A stretch of 57,082 nt of DNA from an uncultured Blautia sp. (GCA_900551075.1 URVB01000021.1:1-57082), one strand, 5' to 3'. Shown: positions 25,882-34,168, numbered from the stretch's first letter. Numbers and translations are program-made. Notes: generated by a model not told the origin, from the letters alone.

Positions 25882-27102
25882 TTATAGATTGATGCTGATA
25901 TTCTGCTCTGCAATGCTGTGCTTCTTTGCATATCCGGTCAGAATCAGTGTCAGAGCACCGTCACCGGTTACGTTACATGCGGTACCAAAGCTGTCCTGAA
26001 GAGCGAAGATGGTAAGCATCAGAGCGGTACCTGTTTCATCGAAGCCGAGAACACCTGTAATGATACCAAGGGAAGCCATAACTGTACCGCCCGGAACGCC
26101 AGGTGCACCAATTGCGAATACACCGAGGAGTACGCAGAACAGGATCATGGTTCCCAGGGAAGGAACAGAGCCGTAAAGGATTTTGGCAATGGTCATGCAG
26201 AAGAATACCTCTGTCAATACGGAGCCGCAGAGATGAATATTGGCAAACAGCGGGATACCGAACTGAACCATATCCTTACGGAGCGGTTTTGCCTTGCCTG
26301 CACACTGAAGAGCAACGGCAAGAGTCGCTGCGGAGGACATGGTTCCCACCGCTGTCAGGTAAGCCGGTCCGTAATGTTTTACGATTTCCACAGGATTTTC
26401 TTTGGAATAGGCACCTGCAAGTACATACAGCAGGGTCATCCAGATGAAGTGTCCGATCAATACGATCACGATAACCTGAAGGAATACAGGAAGCTGTTTG
26501 GTAATAGATCCTTCATAAGCCAGACCGCAGAATGTGAAGGCGATGAAGACCGGAAGGATGGGGATGATGATCTTGGATACCAGGGAAAGGACAATTTTCT
26601 GGAATTCGTCCAGTACGCCGGTTATTAATTTTGCTTTGTTCCAGGTTGCCGCAAGACCGATCATAACCGAGAATACCAGGGCGCTCATGACAGGCATGAT
26701 CTGCGGAATCGCAAGCTCAAATACGATGGGCGGAAGCTCTTTTAATCCCTCAACATCCGTTACAATAGAAAGATGAGGAATCAGGGTGTAGCCGGCCGCC
26801 ATGGAGAATAATGCTGCCCCGAGAGAGGAAGCGTAAGCAATGACAATGGCTACCGAGAGTATACGGGATGCACTGCTTCCAAGCTTTGTAATAGATGGTG
26901 CAATAAATCCGATGATGATCAGCGGTACACAGAAGCTGATTACCTGGCCGAGAATGTATTTCAGAGTTACGACTACGTTTAGGATTGCCATGGTAAGGCC
27001 GGAATCGTCCGTAGAGTTAAATACAAGACCCAAAATGATACCAAGTACAACGCCGACCAGAAGTTTAAATGGCAGGCTGCTGAAAAAACTGTTTTTCTTC
27101 AT
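25882..27102 (-). CDS. Dicarboxylate/amino acid:cation symporter (DAACS family, SstT/GltP-like)
   Basis: 406 aa membrane protein with eight or so hydrophobic helices. Family marks include a serine-rich loop GTMSSAATLAVALQ and the helical hairpin region GVPGGTVMASLGII, plus a late Asn/Asp-containing helix DSFGTACNVTGDGALTLI that binds substrate and sodium. It takes up glutamate, aspartate, serine or a related amino acid; cysteine or serine is favoured by the neighbour. It lies 59 bases downstream of the cysteine desulfidase-like gene, forming a two-gene unit. Confidence 0.9.
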   Translation of the reverse strand: MKKNSFFSSLPFKLLVGVVLGIILGLVFNSTDDSGLTMAILNVVVTLKYILGQVISFCVPLIIIGFIAPSITKLGSSASRILSVAIVIAYASSLGAALFSMAAGYTLIPHLSIVTDVEGLKELPPIVFELAIPQIMPVMSALVFSVMIGLAATWNKAKLITGVLDEFQKIVLSLVSKIIIPILPVFIAFTFCGLAYEGSITKQLPVFLQVIVIVLIGHFIWMTLLYVLAGAYSKENPVEIVKHYGPAYLTAVGTMSSAATLAVALQCAGKAKPLRKDMVQFGIPLFANIHLCGSVLTEVFFCMTIAKILYGSVPSLGTMILFCVLLGVFAIGAPGVPGGTVMASLGIITGVLGFDETGTALMLTIFALQDSFGTACNVTGDGALTLILTGYAKKHSIAEQNISINL

Positions 27103-27161
27103 ATGAAAATCCCCCTTCGAAAAGTAAATTTTATGTTAATTTATTGTATGCAGGCAAAAGG

Positions 27162-28454
27162 CTAACAATCCTGATCAATGTTTATACGGTCGATCATAAT
27201 GTTAAGAATTTCCGTATCTGTGGCACGCATGCCGACACGGCCGATATAGCCCATGCTCTTGATGGTTTCTTCCACATCGCCTTTGATGATTCCTTCGCCG
27301 GGAAGGAAGCTCTTGTTCCGGATGCTTAAGTGGAAGGCCATAAGGGCGGCGTCTACGGATGAAGCGATTTTTGCTGCGCAGGATGGTTTGGCTCCGTCAC
27401 ACACGATACCGCCCACATTGCCTAATGTATTGATAATGGTCAGAGACACCTGTTCGTAGCTTCCTCCGTACATATATGTAATTCCTGCACCGGCGCCGCA
27501 GGCTGCACTTACTGCACCGCAGTAAGCAGACAGACTGCCGATATAATATTTCTGATGAATGGCAATCAGATTGCTGACTACCAGAGAACGGTATAATTTT
27601 TGTTTGGAGACCTCCCATTCCTCCGCATATGCAATGACAGGAAGCGATACGGTTATTCCCTGATTTCCGCTGCCCGAGTTGATAACAACCGGCATGGAGC
27701 AGCCTCCCATACGTGCATCACTGCCTGCAGCAGCTCTTGCACAGGCGCGGGTGGTCACGCTTTTGCCCCATACATGCATCAGCGTCTTGCCGATTTGGGC
27801 ACCGTAATTGTTATCCAGGCCCTCCTGGGAAATTGCGGTGTTCATTTGAATCTGGCGTCCGATCACCTCTTCAATGTCTTCAATTTTGACTGTGTCAGCG
27901 AAGTCCAGGATATCCTTTACCGTCAGGATGGATTTGTCAATTCCGGCGTCTTCTGCCTCAGCCTCCACAGGCAGATCAAGAAGTACTTCCCCGTCCTTCA
28001 CAATTCTGGTGATGTTGGTGTGCTGATTGACGATCATAACCTCCGCATAGTGGTCGCCTTTGATGACCTTTGCTGCAATGTAAAGATTTGCCACTCCCTC
28101 CGTTAGGGTACATGAGCAGATGTCCTGTGCAACCAGTTCCTTTGCCCGGGCAATGTGCTCAGGGGTGATTTCTTCCAGAACCTCCAGGGCCTTGTCCGCA
28201 TTGCCGCCTACTGCGCCGAGGACAGCCGCTACGTCAATTCCTTTGAGACCGCCGGAATTGGGGACTGTCACACCCTTGACATTCTTGATGATGTTGCCGC
28301 TTAAGCTCATCTTGATCGTATCCGGGAAAGCTCCCAGGACCTGACAGGCTTTTGCAGAGGCATAGGCAATGGCAATGGGTTCCGTACAGCCAAGTGCGGG
28401 AACAAGCTCATGCTTCAAGATGTTTAGATAGTTTGCATAAAGTGCAGAATCCAT
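27162..28454 (-). CDS. cyuA: L-cysteine desulfidase / serine dehydratase alpha-like (CyuA/UPF0597)
   Basis: 430 aa protein of the UPF0597 (YhaM/CyuA) family, [4Fe-4S] enzymes that split L-cysteine into pyruvate, sulfide and ammonia. Seen are N-terminal LKHELVPALGCTEPIAIAYA with C23, a GSGNQGITVSLPV loop and CGAGAGITYMYGG. The start at 28454 (MDSALYANYL) is chosen for a GAGGAG site 8-10 bases upstream; the frame stays open to 28490. In E. coli cyuA pairs with a cysteine transporter; here a DAACS symporter takes that position. Serine as substrate cannot be excluded. Confidence 0.85.
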   Translation of the reverse strand: MDSALYANYLNILKHELVPALGCTEPIAIAYASAKACQVLGAFPDTIKMSLSGNIIKNVKGVTVPNSGGLKGIDVAAVLGAVGGNADKALEVLEEITPEHIARAKELVAQDICSCTLTEGVANLYIAAKVIKGDHYAEVMIVNQHTNITRIVKDGEVLLDLPVEAEAEDAGIDKSILTVKDILDFADTVKIEDIEEVIGRQIQMNTAISQEGLDNNYGAQIGKTLMHVWGKSVTTRACARAAAGSDARMGGCSMPVVINSGSGNQGITVSLPVIAYAEEWEVSKQKLYRSLVVSNLIAIHQKYYIGSLSAYCGAVSAACGAGAGITYMYGGSYEQVSLTIINTLGNVGGIVCDGAKPSCAAKIASSVDAALMAFHLSIRNKSFLPGEGIIKGDVEETIKSMGYIGRVGMRATDTEILNIMIDRINIDQDC

Positions 28455-28500
28455 CTCATTTCTCCTCTCCATTTTTATAGTACGGCGCACTTATGCAAAT

Positions 28501-28529
28501 ATTATAATATAATTCGATATAAAACTCAA
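28501..28529 (-). promoter_or_regulatory. Putative promoter for cyuA-symporter
   Basis: On the - strand TTGAGT (28524-28529), a 17-base spacer and a perfect TATAAT (28501-28506), about 45 bases before the cyuA start. Confidence 0.7.
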
Positions 28530-28542
28530 TATTTATTTAATA

Positions 28543-28571
28543 TTTACAAAAAATATTTGGTTTGGTATGAT
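28543..28571 (+). promoter_or_regulatory. Putative promoter for the XdhC-like gene
   Basis: TTTACA (28543-28548), a 17-base spacer and TATGAT (28566-28571), about 90 bases before the start codon at 28663. Confidence 0.6.
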
Positions 28572-28662
28572 AAAAACAATGAAAATGCTGAATTTTCAAC
28601 GGGAAATTTAACGATTTATCACAATGGCGTTTTAACACAATAATGGAAGAGAGGACAGAAAA

Positions 28663-29655
28663 ATGTATCAGACGATATATGAATTATTGAATAAAACAGG
28701 GCTGATAAAATCAGCAGTTATTTTAAATGGCAGGGAGAGAGGGCAGAGATGCATTTTGAACAGGGAAAACTGCATTGTACGGTCCGGCCCGGAAATGGAC
28801 TGGAAACCGTATCTCCATGCGATTTCCGCGGAAGAAGAAACGAAGGTGATTTCCGTAGGCGGTACGAAGATATTAGTAGAGCTGTTCGAAAAAAATCCGC
28901 GCCTTGTGATTCTCGGGGGAGGTCATGTTTCCTGTCCTGTGGCACATATCGCCAAAATGCTGGACTTTCATGTGACGGTTATGGATGACAGGAAGGAATT
29001 TTTGACAAAAAAACGATTCCCGGAAGCAGATGAACGGATTTATGGAAGCTTTGAGGAGCTTTCCGAAAAAATCCCGCCTTATGCAAATACCTATTATGTG
29101 GTGATCACCCGGGGACATGAAGGAGATGCTGTTTGTGCAAGACAGATTTTGAAGCGTCCGTACGTTTATTTTGGGATGATAGGAAGCAGGACAAAGGTAA
29201 AGCTGACCAGGGAAAAGCTTTTGGGAGAAGGTTTTTCTGAGGCACAGATGGATTCCGTTCATGCGCCCATTGGACTGCCTATAGGCGGGCAGCTTCCGGA
29301 GGAAATTGCCATCAGTATTATGGCAGAGATCGTACAGACGAAAAATCTTCACTATAGGGCGTTTACGGATGAAAAGGTAGCCGGTGCAGTGGCTGCGGGC
29401 GGACACGGTACGATGATGACGATCATAGAGAAATCCGGGTCTTCTCCAAGAGGAGTCGGAAGCAGGATGTTTCTGAAGGAGAATGGAATGTCCTACGGAA
29501 GCATCGGAGGCGGAAGTGTAGAATACGAGGCCATGAAATATGCGGCGATGGTGAAAGGTACGGAAATAAGAGAATATCATCTTTCTGTCAATGATGACAG
29601 AAATTTGGGTATGATCTGCGGCGGAAGCGTTAAAGTGCTTTTCGAAAAAATTTAG
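28663..29655 (+). CDS. XdhC/CoxI family maturation factor with Rossmann domain first
   Basis: 330 aa. A Rossmann domain with LVILGGGHVSCPVAHIAK and VTVMDDR (residues 81-110) and a GMIGSRTKV motif near 180 lies in the first two thirds; the CoxI-like module (GSSPRGVGSRM, GGGSVEYEA, LGMICGGSV) is at the C-terminal end. In classic XdhC proteins the CoxI module comes first, so the order here is swapped. Such proteins insert or sulfurate the Mo cofactor of xanthine-dehydrogenase-type enzymes. It is alone in its transcript and 26 kb from the hydroxylase subunit genes. Confidence 0.85.
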   Translation: MYQTIYELLNKTGLIKSAVILNGRERGQRCILNRENCIVRSGPEMDWKPYLHAISAEEETKVISVGGTKILVELFEKNPRLVILGGGHVSCPVAHIAKMLDFHVTVMDDRKEFLTKKRFPEADERIYGSFEELSEKIPPYANTYYVVITRGHEGDAVCARQILKRPYVYFGMIGSRTKVKLTREKLLGEGFSEAQMDSVHAPIGLPIGGQLPEEIAISIMAEIVQTKNLHYRAFTDEKVAGAVAAGGHGTMMTIIEKSGSSPRGVGSRMFLKENGMSYGSIGGGSVEYEAMKYAAMVKGTEIREYHLSVNDDRNLGMICGGSVKVLFEKI

Positions 29656-29700
29656 ATAAGAGGATATTGTTTGAAATATCTGACAATTTTTAAACAATGG

Positions 29701-29729
29701 TTGTTCTTTGCAGGAAAGAATGATATGAT
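29701..29729 (+). promoter_or_regulatory. Putative promoter for the TM1266-hydE-hydG leader
   Basis: TTGTTC (29701-29706), a 17-base spacer and TATGAT (29724-29729). An inverted repeat AACAA-TGG-TTGTT (29693-29705) covers the -35 and could be an operator. Transcription would start near 29736. Confidence 0.5.
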
Positions 29730-29736
29730 AGAGATA

Positions 29737-29880
29737 CAAACAAGTACCGGACTTTTAAGGGCAGCACCTGCGGAGGATGGACAGTCAGAGACATATTACG
29801 GAGAGAACTGCGGCATATGAGCCGCGGCTTCTTTGCATATGAGCCGGCGTCCACGGGGATGCCGGTTTTGTTGTCTGCCC
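29737..29880 (+). ncRNA. Candidate structured leader RNA with attenuator upstream of TM1266-hydE-hydG
   Basis: The 5' leader of about 160 bases can form a closing helix GGGCAG (29759-29764) with CTGCCC (29875-29880), a 7-bp hairpin CTGCGGC/GCCGCGG (29808-29827), and a 9-bp hairpin CCGGCGTCC/GGATGCCGG (29844-29865) followed by TTTTGTTGT, which looks like an intrinsic terminator ahead of the ribosome site AGGAGG at about 29884. CTGCGG occurs twice (29768 and 29808), and GCATATGAGCCG occurs twice (29813 and 29835), offering alternative pairing. I do not recognise a known riboswitch class. Folding was judged by eye. Confidence 0.45.
29844..29874 (+). terminator. Possible attenuator terminator inside the hyd leader
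   Basis: Nine-bp stem with a 4-base ACGG loop (one G-T pair) and a U-rich tail TTTTGTTGT, 25 bases before the TM1266 start codon and after the putative promoter. Confidence 0.55.
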
Positions 29881-29899
29881 GATAGGAGGAGACAGAAAT

Positions 29900-30160
29900 A
29901 TGGAGACAAGAATTGCAGTGATCGCCATTATTGTGGAAGATCGTTCCAAAAGTGAAGAGCTGAACCAGCTCCTGCACGCGTACGGCGAGTATGTTGTGGG
30001 ACGTCTGGGGGTTCCTTACCGTGAAAAGGGGGTATCTGTCATCAGTGTTATCCTGGATGCGCCGCAGGAAAAGATCAGTGCTCTGTCAGGAAAGCTGGGG
30101 ATGCTCGGGGGGATTACCAGTAAAACCGTTTATTCCAGGATACCGGAGAAAAGAGTATGA
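29900..30160 (+). CDS. TM1266 family iron-only hydrogenase system putative regulator
   Basis: 86 aa ACT-like small protein (METRIAVIAIIVEDRSKSEELNQLL...GRLGVPYREKGVSVISVI), matching the TM1266 family that sits beside [FeFe]-hydrogenase maturation genes. Its fold resembles the NikR C-terminal or ACT regulatory domain, without a DNA-binding part, so a ligand-sensing or partner role is likely but unproven. An AGGAGGAG site precedes ATG 29900, and the stop overlaps the hydE start by four bases. Confidence 0.88.
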   Translation: METRIAVIAIIVEDRSKSEELNQLLHAYGEYVVGRLGVPYREKGVSVISVILDAPQEKISALSGKLGMLGGITSKTVYSRIPEKRV

Positions 30161-31194
30161 AGCAGTTGATAGACAAGCTTTGCCGGACCCAGGCGCTTAC
30201 GGCGGAGGAGTTTCTCAGGCTGCTTGTTAACCGGTCGCCGGAGACGGATGTTTATGCAAGGGAGCTTGCCTGTCAGATGCGGCAGAAGGTGTACGGCAAT
30301 AAAATCTATATACGGGGCCTGATTGAATTTACCAGTTATTGCAGAAATGACTGTTATTACTGCGGGATTCGCAGAAGCAACCGGGAGGCGCAGAGATACC
30401 GTCTGGATGAGGAGGATATTCTGGCCTGCTGTGATGCCGGATATCGGCTGGGATTTCGGTCCTTTGTCCTTCAGGGCGGGGAGGATGCTTTTTTTACCAA
30501 AGACAGGATGACAGCGCTGATACGGAAGATAAAGGAAGGATACCCGGATTGTGCGCTGACGCTGTCTGTTGGAGAAAAGCCATTGGAAACCTACCGGGCA
30601 TACCGGGAAGCGGGAGCGGACAGATATCTGCTGCGTCACGAAACGGCGGATGGAGAGCATTACCGGAAGCTGCATCCGCCAAAGCTGTCCTGTGAGCATC
30701 GTAAGGAATGTCTGCGGAATTTAAAGAGTCTGGGCTATCAGACCGGTGCCGGATTTATGGTAGGCTCGCCGCATCAGACGGCCGAAACTCTTGTGAAGGA
30801 TTTTCTGTTTTTGAAGGAGCTGGAACCGCATATGGTAGGGATCGGGCCGTTTATTTCCCATAAGGATACTCCGTTTGGGAGAGAAGAAAACGGAACCCTG
30901 GAGGATACGCTGTTTTATCTGGCAATTCTCAGGCTGATGCTGCCGAAAGCCCTGCTTCCTGCCACAACGGCTCTTGGAACCATTCATCCCAAGGGCAGGG
31001 AGCTGGGGATTCTCTCAGGCGCAAATGTAGTGATGCCGAATCTGTCGCCGGTTTCCGTACGGAAAAAATATATGCTCTATGATGGAAAAATCTGTACAGG
31101 AGACGAGGCAGCAGAATGCATGAGCTGTATGAAGCGCCGAATGGAACGAATCGGCTGTCAGATTGTGACGGACCGTGGAGATTACAAGGGATAA
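30157..31194 (+). CDS. hydE: [FeFe]-hydrogenase H-cluster radical SAM maturase HydE
   Basis: 345 aa radical SAM enzyme. The [4Fe-4S] cluster ligands C62, C66 and C69 form the CxxxCxxC motif in SYCRNDCYYCGI. HydE works with HydG and HydF to assemble the two-iron part of the H-cluster, acting on the iron-cysteine complex made by HydG. Length and flanking sequence (GGEDAF, ETADGEHYRKLHP) fit HydE rather than BioB. It is second in the TM1266-hydE-hydG operon; hydF and the hydrogenase subunits are not in the window. Confidence 0.93.
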   Translation: MKQLIDKLCRTQALTAEEFLRLLVNRSPETDVYARELACQMRQKVYGNKIYIRGLIEFTSYCRNDCYYCGIRRSNREAQRYRLDEEDILACCDAGYRLGFRSFVLQGGEDAFFTKDRMTALIRKIKEGYPDCALTLSVGEKPLETYRAYREAGADRYLLRHETADGEHYRKLHPPKLSCEHRKECLRNLKSLGYQTGAGFMVGSPHQTAETLVKDFLFLKELEPHMVGIGPFISHKDTPFGREENGTLEDTLFYLAILRLMLPKALLPATTALGTIHPKGRELGILSGANVVMPNLSPVSVRKKYMLYDGKICTGDEAAECMSCMKRRMERIGCQIVTDRGDYKG

Positions 31195-31212
31195 GAAAGA
31201 GAGGAAACGAAA

Positions 31213-32631
31213 ATGTATGATGTTCATTCAACCAAAGCGGCAGAGTTTATCGATCACCAGGAAATCCTGGATACTCTGGAGTACGCCAAAGCAAACAAAG
31301 GGAATAAAGAGCTGGTGGAAGGCCTGATCGAACGTGCCAGGGACTGTAAGGGGTTAAGCCACAGAGAAGCGGCGCTTCTTCTGGAATGCGATGATCCTGA
31401 GCTGGTGGAAAAGATGTATGTGGTGGCAAAGGAGATCAAGCAGAAATTTTACGGCAACCGTATTGTTATGTTTGCCCCCCTGTATCTGTCCAATTACTGT
31501 ATCAATGGCTGTGTTTATTGTCCATATCATGCGAAGAATAAGCATATACGCCGCAAAAAGCTGACACAGGAGGAAATCAGGGCAGAAGTAATCGCCCTTC
31601 AGGATATGGGACATAAACGGCTTGCTTTGGAAACAGGTGAGGACCCGAAGAATAACCCGATCGAATATGTGCTGGAGAGTATTAAGACGATTTACAGCAT
31701 TAAGCACAAAAACGGAGCAATCCGTCGTGTGAATGTCAATATTGCCGCAACAACGGTGGAGAATTACCGGAAGCTGAAGGAAGCCGGAATCGGTACCTAT
31801 ATTCTGTTCCAGGAAACCTACAATAAAGAAAGCTATGAAGCGCTGCACCCGACAGGACCGAAGAGCGATTATGCGTATCACACAGAGGCTATGGATCGGG
31901 CTATGGAGGGCGGTATTGACGATGTAGGCTGTGGCGTGCTGTTCGGTCTGGATACGTATCATTATGATTTTGTGGGACTTCTGATGCACGCAGAGCATCT
32001 GGAAGCACGTTTCGGAGTAGGACCTCATACCATAAGCGTTCCCCGTATCTGTCCGGCGGATGATATTGATACGGCAGATTTTGCCAATGCTGTGCCGGAT
32101 GATATTTTCCGGAAGATCGTAGCTGTCATCCGTATTGCGGTTCCGTATACCGGTATGATTATTTCGACCCGTGAGTCACCGAAATGCAGGGAAAAAGTCC
32201 TGGAACTCGGTATTTCTCAGATCAGCGGAGGCTCCAGAACCTCTGTGGGCGGCTATGTGGAAGAAGAGCAGGAAGAAGAAAACTCCGCGCAGTTTGACGT
32301 CAGTGACAGAAGAACCCTGGATCAGGTTGTGAACTGGCTTCTGGAGCTGGGGTATATTCCAAGCTTCTGCACTGCCTGTTATCGGGAGGGCCGCACAGGC
32401 GACCGTTTCATGTCTCTTGTAAAAACCGGTCAGATTGCCAATTGCTGTCATCCGAACGCGCTGATGACACTGAAGGAATATCTGGAGGATTATGCTTCTT
32501 TGGAAACAAAGGCAAAAGGTCTGGAAGTGATCGAACGGGAGCTTCAGAATGTAGAGCGTGAGAAGACCAGGGAGATCTGTGCAAGACGTCTGAAAGAGAT
32601 TGAAGAAGGAAGCCGGGACTTCCGTTTCTGA
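31213..32631 (+). CDS. hydG: [FeFe]-hydrogenase H-cluster radical SAM maturase HydG
   Basis: 472 aa radical SAM tyrosine lyase that makes the CO and CN ligands of the H-cluster. The SAM cluster motif is C96, C100, C103 (NYCINGCVYC). The C-terminal part near residues 380-415 holds CTACYREGRTGDRFM and a later Cys pair, the site of the auxiliary cluster; this separates it from ThiH. It follows hydE by 18 bases. A 16-base direct repeat begins at its stop codon. Confidence 0.95.
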   Translation: MYDVHSTKAAEFIDHQEILDTLEYAKANKGNKELVEGLIERARDCKGLSHREAALLLECDDPELVEKMYVVAKEIKQKFYGNRIVMFAPLYLSNYCINGCVYCPYHAKNKHIRRKKLTQEEIRAEVIALQDMGHKRLALETGEDPKNNPIEYVLESIKTIYSIKHKNGAIRRVNVNIAATTVENYRKLKEAGIGTYILFQETYNKESYEALHPTGPKSDYAYHTEAMDRAMEGGIDDVGCGVLFGLDTYHYDFVGLLMHAEHLEARFGVGPHTISVPRICPADDIDTADFANAVPDDIFRKIVAVIRIAVPYTGMIISTRESPKCREKVLELGISQISGGSRTSVGGYVEEEQEEENSAQFDVSDRRTLDQVVNWLLELGYIPSFCTACYREGRTGDRFMSLVKTGQIANCCHPNALMTLKEYLEDYASLETKAKGLEVIERELQNVEREKTREICARRLKEIEEGSRDFRF

Positions 32632-32670
32632 GGATAGAGCTTAGGCGACAGGATAGGATAGAGCTTAGGC
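32631..32670 (+). repeat. Two direct 16-bp repeats after hydG
   Basis: AGGATAGAGCTTAGGC occurs at 32631-32646 and 32655-32670, a 24-base period, beginning at the hydG stop. No clear terminator is seen here. Confidence 0.75.
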
Positions 32671-32703
32671 TGCAGGTTATATTGCGAAGGCCATAAAAAG
32701 TAC

Positions 32704-32733
32704 TTGCATAGAATGCCTCAAATAAGGTATAGT
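32704..32733 (+). promoter_or_regulatory. Putative promoter for the SH3 lipoprotein
   Basis: TTGCAT (32704-32709), an 18-base spacer and TATAGT (32728-32733), 65 bases before the start codon. Confidence 0.6.
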
Positions 32734-32797
32734 TGTTGTGTATGGCAGAATAAAGAATTTGACAAGACAGCAATGTGCTTTCAAAGGAGGAAATATT

Positions 32798-33259
32798 ATG
32801 AAGAAATGGAGACTGCTAATTTTGCTGATGGGACTTGCTCTTTTTGTTCCAGGATGCGGTTTTGCTGATGGAGGAGAGGATTCTACAGTCGTTGTGATCA
32901 AGGCAACGCCAACCCCGGAACCCACCCCGACCCCGATTGCAACGCCGACTCCGGAAGCGACCCCGACTCCGGCGCCTGTATATGAGCAGACAGCCAGCGG
33001 TGTCAATATTGAGAAAAAAGAAGGAACCTATTACGCAACAGCAGATGTAAATCTCCGTGTGGACTGCAGTACGGAAGTGGACTATATCCAGGGTGTTGCA
33101 GCAGGTACAGAGCTTAAGAGCACGGGTGTCAGTGAGGATGGCGCATGGATACAGGTAGACTTTAACGGACAGGTCTGCTACGTAAAAGCGGAATATGCGT
33201 CTGCCACACCGCCGGCGGGAGATACAGCGGCAGCAGAAACAGAAGCTGCAGCGCAGTAA
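32798..33259 (+). CDS. SH3-domain lipoprotein with Pro/Thr linker
   Basis: 153 aa. A signal peptide ends in a lipobox FVPGC with C20 as the lipidation site. A linker of Thr-Pro-Glu/Ala repeats (about residues 37-66) leads to a bacterial SH3 (SH3_3) domain at about 75-135 (YYATADVNLRVDCSTEVDYIQGVAAGTELK...WIQVDFNGQVCYVKAEY), which may bind cell-wall peptides. The tail is Ala/Glu-rich. The ATG at 32798 has an AAAGGAGG site 7 bases upstream. It is probably anchored outside the membrane near the wall; no partner gene is evident. Confidence 0.85.
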   Translation: MKKWRLLILLMGLALFVPGCGFADGGEDSTVVVIKATPTPEPTPTPIATPTPEATPTPAPVYEQTASGVNIEKKEGTYYATADVNLRVDCSTEVDYIQGVAAGTELKSTGVSEDGAWIQVDFNGQVCYVKAEYASATPPAGDTAAAETEAAAQ

Positions 33260-33285
33260 ACCGGATAAAGAATAACAAAAAGGAA

Positions 33286-33326
33286 AGTTCTATGTGAATG
33301 AGTAATCTTTCGCATAGGGCTTTTTC
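33286..33326 (+). terminator. Terminator after the SH3 lipoprotein gene
   Basis: Arms AGTTCTATGTGAA (33286-33298) and TTCGCATAGGGCT (33309-33321) pair with several G-T pairs and are followed by a run of T residues. Confidence 0.7.
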
Positions 33327-33505
33327 TGTTTCCTCAAGCATTTCTGCTTTTTCGGCGTCCGTATAGCGTTTCCGGGAGCCTTTATTTTTTGGCATCTGTG
33401 CTTTGTTGAAAATCCCGGGTATTTTTGCTAAAATCAAAGTCGGCATATTTTCCTGTTGATGACTATGGAGCGTATGTCAGACAATATCAGAATTCCAACA
33501 GAAGG

Positions 33506-33618
33506 GTGTTAAAAAAGGATGGTGAAATTCTGCGTTAGAGTACCGGCTGCTGCTGGTATTTATCAGTAATCCGAAGATGATTATTACGCGGGGCCGGCTG
33601 CTGAATGAATTGTGGGAT
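33506..33618 (+). pseudogene. Fragment of an OmpR-family response regulator
   Basis: With one frame change near 33536 the sequence encodes VLKKDGEILR and then EYRLLLVFISNPKMIITRGRLLNELWD, a match to the winged-helix part of OmpR-type regulators. There is no receiver domain and no end of the domain; it runs directly into a penicillin-binding-protein fragment. Confidence 0.7.
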
Positions 33619-33960
33619 AGCCCTGGAGCTGGAAGCAAAATATACAAAAGAAGAAATTTTCGAGTTAAATGCCAATACGATCTATTTCGGCAGTGGCTAT
33701 TATGGCATTTACCAGGCATCTGAGTGATATTTCGCAAAAGAACCGGCAGAGCTGACTGATTATGAGGCAGCTATGTTAGCGGGAATTCCGAATGCACCGT
33801 CCTCCTATTCCCCGGATACCAATGAAGAGCTGGCCGCGCAGCGTGTGTAACAAGTGCTTCGCAGCATGGTGCGGCATAAGCTCATCACAGAGGAGGATGC
33901 CCTGGAGTGCTTTTGGCAAAGCCCCGGAACACTGCCATATAATACGGCATGCAACGGAAA
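33608..33960 (+). pseudogene. Fragment of a class A penicillin-binding protein (transglycosylase part)
   Basis: The frame NCGIALELEAKYTKEEIFELNANTIYFGSGYYGIYQASE, a stop at 33725, then YFAKEPAELTDYEAAMLAGIPNAPSSYSP, another stop near 33848 and a last stretch of MVRHKLITEEDA type, follows the glycosyltransferase-51 domain of PBP1a-like proteins. Start, catalytic glutamate region and transpeptidase are gone. It is fused to a response-regulator remnant, so two deletions or recombinations are implied. Confidence 0.8.
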
Positions 33961-34058
33961 GTAGCACGAAAATATTTGAATGTAAGCAAATGTTGCTGGC
34001 GCAGCCCGTTTTCTTTTATTATTCTTTTTTATAACAAAAATAGAAAGGCGGGCGTGTT

Positions 34059-34133
34059 ATGGATAAGCAACCGGTCATATCAGCAAAACATCTGAAAAAA
34101 TCCTTTGGTAAAGGCGAAAGTGTCCAAACTATA
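34059..34133 (+). pseudogene. N-terminal scrap of an ABC transporter ATPase
   Basis: About 25 residues (MDKQPVISAKHLKKSFGKGESVQT) match the start of MacB/LolD-type ABC ATPases, ending before the Walker A motif. An AAAGGCGGGC stretch precedes the ATG. The following frame belongs to the next gene, so a deletion joined the two. Confidence 0.65.
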
Positions 34134-34168
34134 AGGATACGGCTGCCCCTGAGCGCCGACTTCTTATC

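Noticed and set aside
32677..33006. - strand frame with Gly-Val repeats (GVGVASGVGVAIGVGVGSGVG)
   Set aside because: It is the mirror of the Thr-Pro linker repeats of the SH3 lipoprotein gene.
33309..33395. - strand peptide MPKNKGSRKRYTDAEKAEMLEE, like the start of a transposase or phage-type HTH protein
   Set aside because: Only about 28 codons look coding, the rest runs into the terminator of the SH3 gene; too short to name a mobile element.
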